Origin: Oscillospiraceae bacterium | GTDB taxonomy: Bacteria > Bacillota > Clostridia > Oscillospirales > Acutalibacteraceae | Length of the DNA: 64,000 nt | Direction: 5' to 3' | NCBI GenBank assembly: GCA_015066175.1 | Contig: SVOW01000002.1 | Coordinates: 1-64,000 of the forward strand | Shown here: one piece after another, positions 53,932 through 61,254 of the stretch | Position numbering within the stretch: the stretch's first letter is position 1 | How the letters are laid out: each line of letters begins with the position of its first letter | The notes under the pieces: model-generated | The model's input: only the letters and a program-made list of their open reading frames with translations | What the model was told of the DNA's origin: nothing | The model's database searches: none | Program-made: the position numbers and the translations under genes

Positions 53932-55419
53932 ATGAAAATTATACAACATTATGCCCAGGGCGGTAAGCACAAAGCAAATGACCTTCCATGTGAAGACAGA
54001 ACATATTATATGTGTGCCAATAACGTATCGGTTATTGCTTTGGCTGATGGTGCGGGCGGAAAAAGATACACTCATGCAGCAAAAGGTGCTGAGTGCGTAA
54101 CAAAAACAATATGTGAATTTTTCTGCAACAACTTTGATAAATTCAATGACATTAACGATAGTGATGAAATGAAAAACATTTTCACCGCTGTATGTCATCA
54201 TAACCTTAAAATTGTGGCAGAAAAAGAAGGCCTTGATGATATATCAAAATTGTCGTCAACTTTACTTGTTGTTGCCGTGAAGAATAAGAAAGCAATCGTG
54301 TGCCATATCGGCGACGGTGTAATCGGCAAAGTAACCCAAAACAATACAAGTGTTGTTTCTGCTCCAGATAACGGTGAATTTGCAAACCATACTTTCTTTA
54401 TTTCCAATCCTGCAGCAAGTGAACATCTTAATATTATGAAAATGCCGGTTGACGATGTTGTTTCATTCTTCCTTATGAGTGACGGCACGGCAGAATATGT
54501 GTACGATGAAGATGCGGCCAAATTCCATGATTCTGCAAGAAAAATGTCTTTGATGGCACTTGAAGAAAACGGTGAAGAAAAGTTAGCTGAAACAATTGAT
54601 AAATTTATGATTGGCCCTGACCCCACATCAGATGACTGCTCTTTCATAACGATGATTTTTGAAGAAAAGGTTGCAAACTTCGATGTGGGTCTTCCTAAAA
54701 ACAGTTATGAAGGCGAAATTGAGCCTCCGGCTGTTGCTGAAACAGCGACTGTAGTAACAACCACGGACGCGGTTAATGCAACTGTACCGCAGCAGGTTGC
54801 TGTTGCTGATGATGTCAATGATTTCGCAGATAAGCCTGTTGCCAAAACGAATCAGAAGTCTAAAGGCATCAATGTCAATATGCTTAAGATTATTGCGTTG
54901 GTTATTTCTTTACTCAGTGTGATACTGCTCGCTTACACTATAAAAACTGCAGTTGATATTTCAAAAGAAAATAAGAAATCTGAAGATACTCACGCAGTAG
55001 AGAAAGATACTGACGAACGTAAAGACAGTGACAAAGCAGATACACATAAGAACAATAATCAGAATAACAAAGTTGATGTTGACAACAAAGTTGATACTAG
55101 CAACAAAGATGATGTTGTTAACAATGAAGATGTCGATGACAAAAATGACGCTGAAATTATAGTTGATGCCGGCAATAAAGATGGTGTTGTCGATAAAGAA
55201 AATGCCGGTAACGAAAATGATGCTGAAAATAAATCTGATGTTAATAATAAGCTTGACATCAACAGCAGTGATGACGGCACAGACAGTGGCAACAACGATG
55301 ATGCCAATAACAACGACAATAGCTTGAACGACAATAGTATCAATACAAACGATAGTATCATCAACGAAAATTCCGGTGACACTGACCAGGATGTTGTGGC
55401 TGACACTGTTGAAGAATAA
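53932..55419 (+). CDS. PP2C-type phosphatase with transmembrane helix and Asp/Asn-rich tail
   Basis: The protein has 495 residues. The PP2C domain (about 1-245) has metal-binding segments ALADGAGGKRY (about 36), VCHIGDGVIG (about 123), MSDGTAEY (about 182) and DDCSFITM (about 234). A linker is followed by one membrane helix (about 317-340, IIALVISLLSVILLAYTI), which puts the phosphatase in the cytoplasm. The last ~150 residues lie outside and are repetitive, made mostly of Asp, Asn, Lys and Val (NKVDVDNKVDTSNKDD-like), a possible cation-binding or spacer tail. The start is 6 bases after the VWA stop with no strong ribosome site, so translational coupling is likely. Confidence 0.88.
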   Translation: MKIIQHYAQGGKHKANDLPCEDRTYYMCANNVSVIALADGAGGKRYTHAAKGAECVTKTICEFFCNNFDKFNDINDSDEMKNIFTAVCHHNLKIVAEKEGLDDISKLSSTLLVVAVKNKKAIVCHIGDGVIGKVTQNNTSVVSAPDNGEFANHTFFISNPAASEHLNIMKMPVDDVVSFFLMSDGTAEYVYDEDAAKFHDSARKMSLMALEENGEEKLAETIDKFMIGPDPTSDDCSFITMIFEEKVANFDVGLPKNSYEGEIEPPAVAETATVVTTTDAVNATVPQQVAVADDVNDFADKPVAKTNQKSKGINVNMLKIIALVISLLSVILLAYTIKTAVDISKENKKSEDTHAVEKDTDERKDSDKADTHKNNNQNNKVDVDNKVDTSNKDDVVNNEDVDDKNDAEIIVDAGNKDGVVDKENAGNENDAENKSDVNNKLDINSSDDGTDSGNNDDANNNDNSLNDNSINTNDSIINENSGDTDQDVVADTVEE

Positions 55420-55526
55420 TCTTAAATTAATAACGATATAACTTTGGATAAGTAATTATAGTTGTTATCTGTGATTATAGACTAATAATTAAAATGATTT
55501 AAACCAATCAGGAAAGGTGATTAATA

Positions 55527-56060
55527 ATGGACGAAAAAATCGGCGGATTGTCAATAGATGACATTGTAGGAGCAGCAACTGATGACCTTAACGGTAAAGC
55601 TCCTCAGCAGAACAATACACAACCTTTTGCACAACCTAATCAGTTCGGAGCTTATCAGGCTCCTGTTGAACCTCAGAATGCTTACGCTCAGTCTCCTGTT
55701 AATCCTGCACCTGTAGCAGTTCCTACTTTCTGCGGCGAATGCGGTTCACCTATGACAGGTGATTTCTGTGGCAACTGTGGCTGGAGTGAAAAAAGCGCTA
55801 ATAATAATTTCGCAAACAACAATAGTTTTGCAAATGACGGTGGTTCTGTTTGTGAAAATTGCGGTGCACCTATGAACGCAGGTGAAATGTTCTGCGGCAA
55901 TTGTGGTTGGCAGGTAGGCACAACAGTGCAAAAAGAATTCTGCCCTGAATGCGGTTCAGTTGTAATCAACGGCTTCTGTCAGTATTGTCAGCAGAATACA
56001 AGTGACAATGATAACAGCGGTTGGCTTCAGCGCTTTAAAAATTTCAGAGACGGTATTTAA
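55527..56060 (+). CDS. Zinc-ribbon protein (three double-Cys ribbons)
   Basis: This 177-residue protein has a Gln/Pro-rich N-terminus (about 20-65) followed by three zinc-ribbon-like units: CGECGSP...CGNCGW (about 70-86), CENCGAP...CGNCGW (about 109-128) and CPECGSV...CQYCQQ (about 138-155). There is no membrane segment or signal, so it is cytoplasmic. AAAGGTG stands before the ATG. It lies between the phosphatase and the membrane Cys-rich genes; I infer a scaffold or adaptor for the locus. The 107-base gap from the phosphatase gene contains no clear promoter. Confidence 0.82.
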   Translation: MDEKIGGLSIDDIVGAATDDLNGKAPQQNNTQPFAQPNQFGAYQAPVEPQNAYAQSPVNPAPVAVPTFCGECGSPMTGDFCGNCGWSEKSANNNFANNNSFANDGGSVCENCGAPMNAGEMFCGNCGWQVGTTVQKEFCPECGSVVINGFCQYCQQNTSDNDNSGWLQRFKNFRDGI

Positions 56061-56156
56061 TTTAAGCGATACCATTTAAAATGCAATAGTTTCTTTGTTT
56101 GTGAAAACGGATGCAGAGAGACTTTTGTGTAGTTATTTTAAGAATCGGGATGTCAA

Positions 56157-56849
56157 ATGAATATAACCAACGAAAATAAAACTGCTCATAAAAAGTCAAT
56201 ATTGAATTTTAACGCTAACGAATGGGCAGTGGACAAGCCTGTTGCAAGGCCATTCAGACCTGCACCACCTGTGACAAATCAGCAGGCATTTAAACCGATT
56301 GCTGTAAATGTACCGCCTGTTTCCGCATCTAAAGTAAGTGTACCATCTATTAGTAGCATAAACACAATACCACAGCCGATGAATAATAAACCAAAATCAA
56401 AGTCGAAAGTGTTGATTGCTGTAGTTGCCGTGATTTTAGCTGTTGTTATCGGAATAGGTGTATACGTATATAACAATTTGTTATGCCCGGAGTGTCACAG
56501 CGATTTTATTGATAAAAACAATATGTGTTCAAGCTGTTATGATAACAATGTTCAGGATTGCGGTGATTTTGCAACTCATGGATTACATTGCTATAATTCA
56601 GATGGTGAAGCCATAAGTGTGTGCTCATCTTGTTATATTAATGATGTTTGTGATGAATGTAATACGTATTTTCCGGATATAGATTTGCTTAAGGATGGTG
56701 AAAAACTTTATTGTCCTGAATGCAGTCCTTCGGTAATTGGCATATGTTATAGTTGTGAAGAATTGATACGCACTGATGATCCGTATGAAATAGATTTTGA
56801 AGGCGACTATTTCCATGAAGATTGTTATAATGATTTTTACGGAAATTGA
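56157..56849 (+). CDS. Single-pass membrane Cys-rich protein with NFNANEW motif and LIM-like module (paralogue 1)
   Basis: The protein has 230 residues. The N-terminus carries HKKSILNFNANEWAVDKPVAR (about 11-31), shared with paralogues 2 and 6, then a Pro/Ser-rich linker, Lys-rich KPKSKSK and one helix (about 84-107). The basic residues before the helix predict an N-in, C-out protein. The external part has C-x2-C pairs (CPEC, CSSC, CSSC, CDEC, CPEC) and ends with CYSC-x19-HEDC (about 193-219), the spacing of a LIM half-finger. No known enzyme motif. The ribosome site is weak. I do not recognise a described family. Confidence 0.8.
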   Translation: MNITNENKTAHKKSILNFNANEWAVDKPVARPFRPAPPVTNQQAFKPIAVNVPPVSASKVSVPSISSINTIPQPMNNKPKSKSKVLIAVVAVILAVVIGIGVYVYNNLLCPECHSDFIDKNNMCSSCYDNNVQDCGDFATHGLHCYNSDGEAISVCSSCYINDVCDECNTYFPDIDLLKDGEKLYCPECSPSVIGICYSCEELIRTDDPYEIDFEGDYFHEDCYNDFYGN

Positions 56850-56885
56850 GTGTTATTACCGATAAAAAACGAGGTTGAATGTGAG

Positions 56886-57236
56886 ATGAAAAATGATATT
56901 TCTCATAAAAAATCTGTGTTGAATTTCAACGCAAATGAATGGGTGGTTGAAAGACCTGCTCAGAGAATAAAACCTGTTGTGACAAACCAGATAAACAATT
57001 CTCAAGTGAATACCAACACCAATAATGTCAGCGTTCCGATGGTTGATAGCGGTCAGAATAAGGAAAAAAATCCGGTGCTGATAGCAATAATTGTTGCACT
57101 TGTTGTTATTTTGTTTGCTTTTGCTGCAATTATTATCAGCAAGAAAAATTCTGCATGTATTGATATCGGACAAGTAGTGCCGATTTCTTATATTGAAGCA
57201 CAGTTCCGAGGAGTTTTGGGCAATCTTGTGAGATAG
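56886..57236 (+). pseudogene. Truncated paralogue 2: NFNANEW N-terminus and helix without Cys-rich domain
   Basis: The fragment has 117 residues from 56886 (MKNDISHKKSVLNF), with GAGG upstream. It keeps the conserved N-terminal motif HKKSVLNFNANEWVVERP, the linker and the membrane helix (about 63-83), but then ends after some 30 residues with a single Cys. After the stop, another frame (from about 57227) reads C-E-I-D-F-D and about 18 further residues, reminiscent of the YEIDFEGD of the paralogues. It looks like deletion or frameshift decay, though a short functional membrane protein cannot be excluded. Confidence 0.6.
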
Positions 57237-57288
57237 ATTTCGACTGTTTCTACGATGGTGCGTATAACAAATTTATGATTAATATTTA

Positions 57289-57321
57289 ATACAAAAATTT
57301 ATATATAATTAATTTTGTATT
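57289..57321 (+). other. AT-rich stem-loop before paralogue 3
   Basis: AATACAAAA (57289-57297) is the exact inverse of TTTTGTATT (57313-57321). It lies in the 109-base gap between the truncated gene and the next paralogue. It has no T run, so a role in mRNA processing or as a protein site is possible. Confidence 0.35.
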
Positions 57322-57345
57322 TAATTTAAGAAAGGTGGCAAAATT

Positions 57346-58704
57346 ATGAATGAAAATTTCCAGAACAATTCAAGCACAGGCCTTGAAGGCGGTCCTGTAG
57401 GCACAGGTGCACCGGCAGCTCAGAATAATACTGTTGATTATGCTCCTGATGCTTATTCAACACAGCAGCCTGTTTATCAGCAGCCCGCTTACCAGCAGCC
57501 CGCTTATCAGCAACCTGCTTATCAGCAACCTGTAAACACACCTGATTATAACAACTTTCCTGTTGTTGATGAACCCGAACCGCCTGCAAAGAAAAAGAAA
57601 ACAGGCTTACTTATCGGCATAATTGCTGCTGTTGTTGTATTGCTTGCAGGTGCAGCAGTTTGTGTTTTCTTGTTCTTGTGTAATGACTGTAAGAAAGCAT
57701 TTTCAACCACAAGTTATACTGACGAGAATGGCAAAACAGTTAAAGTATGTCAGAGTTGTTATGACGACAGCATTTGTCAGGAATGTAAAGAATATGCTTC
57801 AGACCTTAAGTCATATGAAAATAAAGATGGCGACGAAGTTGAAGTATGTGAAGAATGTTTCAATAAAGCAACCTGCGATGTATGTGAAGAATTTGCTGAA
57901 AAATTCACTACATATACCGACGAAAAAGGTAAAGAAGTTTCAGCATGTGCTGCTTGCTACGACAAAGTACATTGCTCAAGCTGTAAAGAATATGTAGTTA
58001 AAGACGATAGAAAAGATTATACAGAAGGCGACACCACAAAGATGCTTTGCAGTGATTGTTATGATTTGGCAACAAAGGCATGTGATGTTTGTGCAGAAAC
58101 TTTTGGTGCATCAAAAACATTCAGCTATGAAGACAATGCCGGCACTTCTTACACTGTATGTGCTGATTGTTATAACGCTGCAACTTGCGACGATTGTAAT
58201 GCTTACCACGGCGGAAGCGGCACTAAAACATACAGAGACGCAAGTTCAAAGAAACACGAAGTTTGTGCTGATTGCTATGATGCTAACACATGTGATGAAT
58301 GTAATGCTTATGTTGCTAACGGTGCAGCACTTTGCGATGATTGTAAAGATGCTGATAATAATGAAAGCACAGCTCTTTACTGCTGGTACTGCGGTGGCAG
58401 AATCGGTTCGTCAGATTCTTATAAAGTGGATTACGAAGGCGATGTTTTCCATATAAGCTGCTACAGTGAAGTGTTTGACAGAATGTATTGCTGGTACTGC
58501 GATGGAGAAATTTACGCAGGCTCAGACTACGAAGTAGACTATGAAGGTGACGTTTACCATCCCGCTTGTTACGATGCAGTCTTCAATACAGATTATTATT
58601 GCTGGTATTGCGATGGAATAATTGACGATTATGATTCTTATGAAATAGACTTTGAAGGGGATATCTTCCACGAAGAGTGCTATTATGAATTTTACGGTTA
58701 TTAA
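57346..58704 (+). CDS. Single-pass membrane Cys-rich protein with three LIM-like modules (paralogue 3)
   Basis: The protein has 452 residues. The cytoplasmic part (1-86) has a run of five YQQP(A/V) repeats (about 44-62) and then AKKKK. The helix is about 87-111. The external part begins at CNDC and consists of about seven units of roughly 40 residues in which C-x2-C pairs alternate with a short beta-like stretch (SYTDENGKTVKVCQSCYDDS). Three terminal modules, CWYC-x19-HISC, CWYC-x19-HPAC and CWYC-x19-HEEC, have identical spacing C-x2-C-x19-H-x2-C as in the first half of LIM fingers. Zinc binding is the natural inference. The ribosome site is AAAGGTGG. A block of its DNA is nearly identical to paralogue 4. 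Confidence 0.83.
   Translation: MNENFQNNSSTGLEGGPVGTGAPAAQNNTVDYAPDAYSTQQPVYQQPAYQQPAYQQPAYQQPVNTPDYNNFPVVDEPEPPAKKKKTGLLIGIIAAVVVLLAGAAVCVFLFLCNDCKKAFSTTSYTDENGKTVKVCQSCYDDSICQECKEYASDLKSYENKDGDEVEVCEECFNKATCDVCEEFAEKFTTYTDEKGKEVSACAACYDKVHCSSCKEYVVKDDRKDYTEGDTTKMLCSDCYDLATKACDVCAETFGASKTFSYEDNAGTSYTVCADCYNAATCDDCNAYHGGSGTKTYRDASSKKHEVCADCYDANTCDECNAYVANGAALCDDCKDADNNESTALYCWYCGGRIGSSDSYKVDYEGDVFHISCYSEVFDRMYCWYCDGEIYAGSDYEVDYEGDVYHPACYDAVFNTDYYCWYCDGIIDDYDSYEIDFEGDIFHEECYYEFYGY
57614..58070 (+). repeat. Duplicated block, copy 1 (helix and first Cys units)
   Basis: 57614-58070 and 58971-59427 differ at only about ten positions by eye, mostly silent third positions. The shared offset is 1357 bases without gaps. 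It marks a recent tandem gene duplication or conversion. Confidence 0.85.
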
Positions 58705-58726
58705 TCCGGATATCGCTTAGCGCTTG

Positions 58727-58764
58727 GAAGCAGAGTGATTTCTGCATAGAAGTCATTCTGCTTC
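58727..58764 (+). other. Conserved intercistronic stem-loop before paralogue 4
   Basis: GAAGCAGAGTGA (58727-58738) pairs with TCATTCTGCTTC (58753-58764), 12 pairs with one G-U. It is followed by T-rich DNA and then the ribosome site. A related hairpin precedes paralogue 5 (59976-60013), and both carry the same ATAGAAGTCATTCTGCTT text. Confidence 0.6.
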
Positions 58765-58789
58765 TTAATTTAAGAAAGGCGGATATAGT

Positions 58790-59953
58790 ATGGATGAAAA
58801 TTTACAGAATAAATCATCTTCAGGTTATGAAGGCTCTGATTTGAATTCAGGTATTCCTGAAGCAAACGGTTTTGTATCTTCCCAGGAAAATACGGTTGCG
58901 TATATATCTGATTCAGATATTTCTCAGCCGACAGCTTATCAGCAACCTAAAAAGAAAAAAGGTCTGATTATCGGCATAATCGCTGCTGTTGTTGTATTGC
59001 TTGCAGGTGCAGCAGTTTGTGTTTTCTTGTTCTTGTGTAATGATTGTAAGAAAGCTTTTTCAACCACAAGTTATACTGATGAGAATGGCAAAACAGTTAA
59101 AGTATGTCAGAGTTGTTATGACGACAGCATTTGTCAGGAATGTAAAGAATATGCTTCAGACCTTAAGTCATATGAAAATAAAGATGGCGACGAAGTTGAA
59201 GTATGTGAAGAATGCTTCAATAAAGCAACCTGCGATGTATGTGAAGAATTTGCTGAAAAATTCACTACATATACCGACGAAAAAGGTAAAGAAGTTTCAG
59301 CATGTGCTGCTTGCTATGACAAAGTACATTGCTCAAGCTGTAAAGAATATGTAGTTAAAGACGATAGAAAAGATTATACAGAAGGCGGCACTACAAAAAT
59401 GCTTTGCAGTGATTGTTATGATTTAGCAGCAAAAGTATGTGATGTTTGCGCTGAAGCTTTTGGTGCATCAAAAATATTCAGCTATGAAGATAACGCCGGT
59501 AATTCTTACACAGTATGCGCTGACTGCTACGATGCAAGCACATGTGATGAATGTGGTGCTTATGTTGCTTCCGGTGCAGCATTGTGCGATGATTGTAAAA
59601 ATGTAAACAATAACCAAAGTGAAGTTCTTTACTGTTGGTATTGTGATGGCAGAATAGATTCTTCAGATTCATACAAAGTAGATTTTGAAGGTGACGTTTA
59701 TCATATAAGTTGCTACAGTGAAGTGTTTGAACCAAAGTATTGTTGGTACTGTGGTGAAGAGATTTACGAAGGATCAGACTTTGTAGTAGACATTGAAGGT
59801 GACGTTTTTCATTCCGATTGTTACGACGTAACATATTATCCGCTTTTTTGCGGGTATTGCGACGAAATAATCGACGATTATGATTCTTATGAAATAGACG
59901 TTGAAGGAAATGTCTTCCACGAAGATTGCTATTGTGAATTGTACGATTATTGA
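58790..59953 (+). CDS. Single-pass membrane Cys-rich protein with three LIM-like modules (paralogue 4)
   Basis: This 387-residue protein starts MDENLQNKSSSGYEG, almost the same as paralogue 5, whereas its helix (about 59-82) and first Cys units are nearly identical to paralogue 3. It is therefore a mosaic of its two neighbours. The YQQP repeat is reduced to one copy. Compared with paralogue 3 it lacks one Cys unit (the HGGSGTKTY segment). It ends with three modules spaced C-x2-C-x19-H-x2-C (CWYC...HISC, CWYC...HSDC, CGYC...HEDC). Predicted N-in, C-out from KKKK before the helix. The ribosome site AAAGGCGG is at good distance. Confidence 0.83.
   Translation: MDENLQNKSSSGYEGSDLNSGIPEANGFVSSQENTVAYISDSDISQPTAYQQPKKKKGLIIGIIAAVVVLLAGAAVCVFLFLCNDCKKAFSTTSYTDENGKTVKVCQSCYDDSICQECKEYASDLKSYENKDGDEVEVCEECFNKATCDVCEEFAEKFTTYTDEKGKEVSACAACYDKVHCSSCKEYVVKDDRKDYTEGGTTKMLCSDCYDLAAKVCDVCAEAFGASKIFSYEDNAGNSYTVCADCYDASTCDECGAYVASGAALCDDCKNVNNNQSEVLYCWYCDGRIDSSDSYKVDFEGDVYHISCYSEVFEPKYCWYCGEEIYEGSDFVVDIEGDVFHSDCYDVTYYPLFCGYCDEIIDDYDSYEIDVEGNVFHEDCYCELYDY
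58971..59427 (+). repeat. Duplicated block, copy 2
   Basis: This is the partner of 57614-58070; see that entry. Downstream of 59427 similarity falls quickly, which places one edge of the copied tract. Confidence 0.85.
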
Positions 59954-59975
59954 TCTGAATAATCACTTAAAGTGT

Positions 59976-60013
59976 AAAGCTGAATGCTTTCTGCATAGAA
60001 GTCATTCTGCTTT
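59976..60013 (+). other. Conserved intercistronic stem-loop before paralogue 5
   Basis: AAAGCTGAATG (59976-59986) pairs with CATTCTGCTTT (60003-60013) with one mismatch and is followed by TTATTT. It is the counterpart of 58727-58764. Confidence 0.55.
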
Positions 60014-60037
60014 TTATTTAAGAAAGGCGGATACAGT

Positions 60038-61231
60038 ATGGATGAAAATTTACAGAATAAACCATCTTCAGGTTATGAAGGCCCTGATTTGAATTCAGGT
60101 ATTCCTGAAGCAAACGGTTTTGTATCTTCCCAGGATAATACGGTTGCGTATATTCCCGATTCAGGTGTTTCACAGCAACCTGTCTATCAGCAGCCGGTTT
60201 ATCAGCAGCAAACTGTTTATCAGCAACAACCTGTTTATCAGCAACAAGCTTTTTATCAGCAGCCTGTTTATGATAACGTTTCTGTGGCAGACGATTCAAA
60301 GCCACCTAAAAAGAAAAAAGGTCTGTTCATCGGGATAATTATAGCTGTTGTTGTGTTGATTGCAGCAGCTGCTGTGTGCGTTTTTCTGTTTTTGTGCAGT
60401 GATTGCAGAAGTGCTTTTGTAACCACAAGCTATACTGACCTCCAGGGCGATGAACATCGCGTGTGTCAGGAATGTTATGATGAAAATGTTTGTGATATAT
60501 GCAATAAATATAGTGCAAGATTTAAAAGTTATGAAAACCAGGATGGCGATGAAGTTGAAGCTTGTAAAGATTGCCATAACAATGTAACATGCGATATTTG
60601 CGAAGAATTCACAGAAACTTTTATATCTTATAAAGATAATCTGAATAAAGAATATTTGGTGTGCGACGATTGCTACAATGAAACACATTGTGCTGCTTGC
60701 AGGAATTTCGTGCCTGAATATTACAGATATGAGCATTATAACGATAACGGAAAAGCAGCAATGTTGTGCGAAGATTGTTATGAAGCGGCAACAATGGAAT
60801 GTGATACTTGTTATGAACCTCTTTCTCCTGAAACTGCTCAGACATATAAAGATAATTCAGGTCATACTTACACAGTGTGTGAAGATTGCTTTAATAGTGC
60901 AACATGTGATGACTGCAAAAATTATCTCGGAAGTTACAGAGTATATACATATGAAGATAACAATCACGTAGAACATCTGGTTTGCAGTTCGTGCTACGAC
61001 AGCAATACATGTGACGACTGCCACAAATATGTTGCTCCTGATAAATGGGCTACATATACTAATAGTTATGGTGAAGACTGTTACGTGTGTCTTGACTGCG
61101 CATATGATCATTATACAATTTATTGCGATATATGTTATGATGAAATCAACACCGTCACAGACAGATATTATGTAGACGAAGATTATTATAACTATTATAT
61201 TTGTGAAGATTGCTATTACTACTATTATTAA
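60038..61231 (+). CDS. Single-pass membrane Cys-rich protein with YQQ repeats (paralogue 5)
   Basis: The protein has 397 residues. The cytoplasmic region starts MDENLQNKPSSGYEG and has about six VYQQ(P/Q) repeats (about 49-78), then PPKKKKG. The helix is about 96-119. The external part contains about eight C-x2-C pairs separated by about 15-20 residues (CSDC, CQEC, CDIC, CKDC, CDDC, CAAC and so on). Unlike paralogues 3 and 4 it ends without the C-x19-H modules, in a Tyr-rich tail CEDCYYYYY. Its Cys units are clearly related to those of its neighbours but far diverged, so it is an older copy. Confidence 0.82.
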   Translation: MDENLQNKPSSGYEGPDLNSGIPEANGFVSSQDNTVAYIPDSGVSQQPVYQQPVYQQQTVYQQQPVYQQQAFYQQPVYDNVSVADDSKPPKKKKGLFIGIIIAVVVLIAAAAVCVFLFLCSDCRSAFVTTSYTDLQGDEHRVCQECYDENVCDICNKYSARFKSYENQDGDEVEACKDCHNNVTCDICEEFTETFISYKDNLNKEYLVCDDCYNETHCAACRNFVPEYYRYEHYNDNGKAAMLCEDCYEAATMECDTCYEPLSPETAQTYKDNSGHTYTVCEDCFNSATCDDCKNYLGSYRVYTYEDNNHVEHLVCSSCYDSNTCDDCHKYVAPDKWATYTNSYGEDCYVCLDCAYDHYTIYCDICYDEINTVTDRYYVDEDYYNYYICEDCYYYYY

Positions 61232-61254
61232 ATTAAACGGAGACTAATATAAAA

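Noticed and set aside
55420-55526. A separate promoter before the zinc-ribbon gene
   Set aside because: Several A/T-rich hexamers exist, but none gives a TTGACA-like box at 16-18 bases from a TATAAT-like box.
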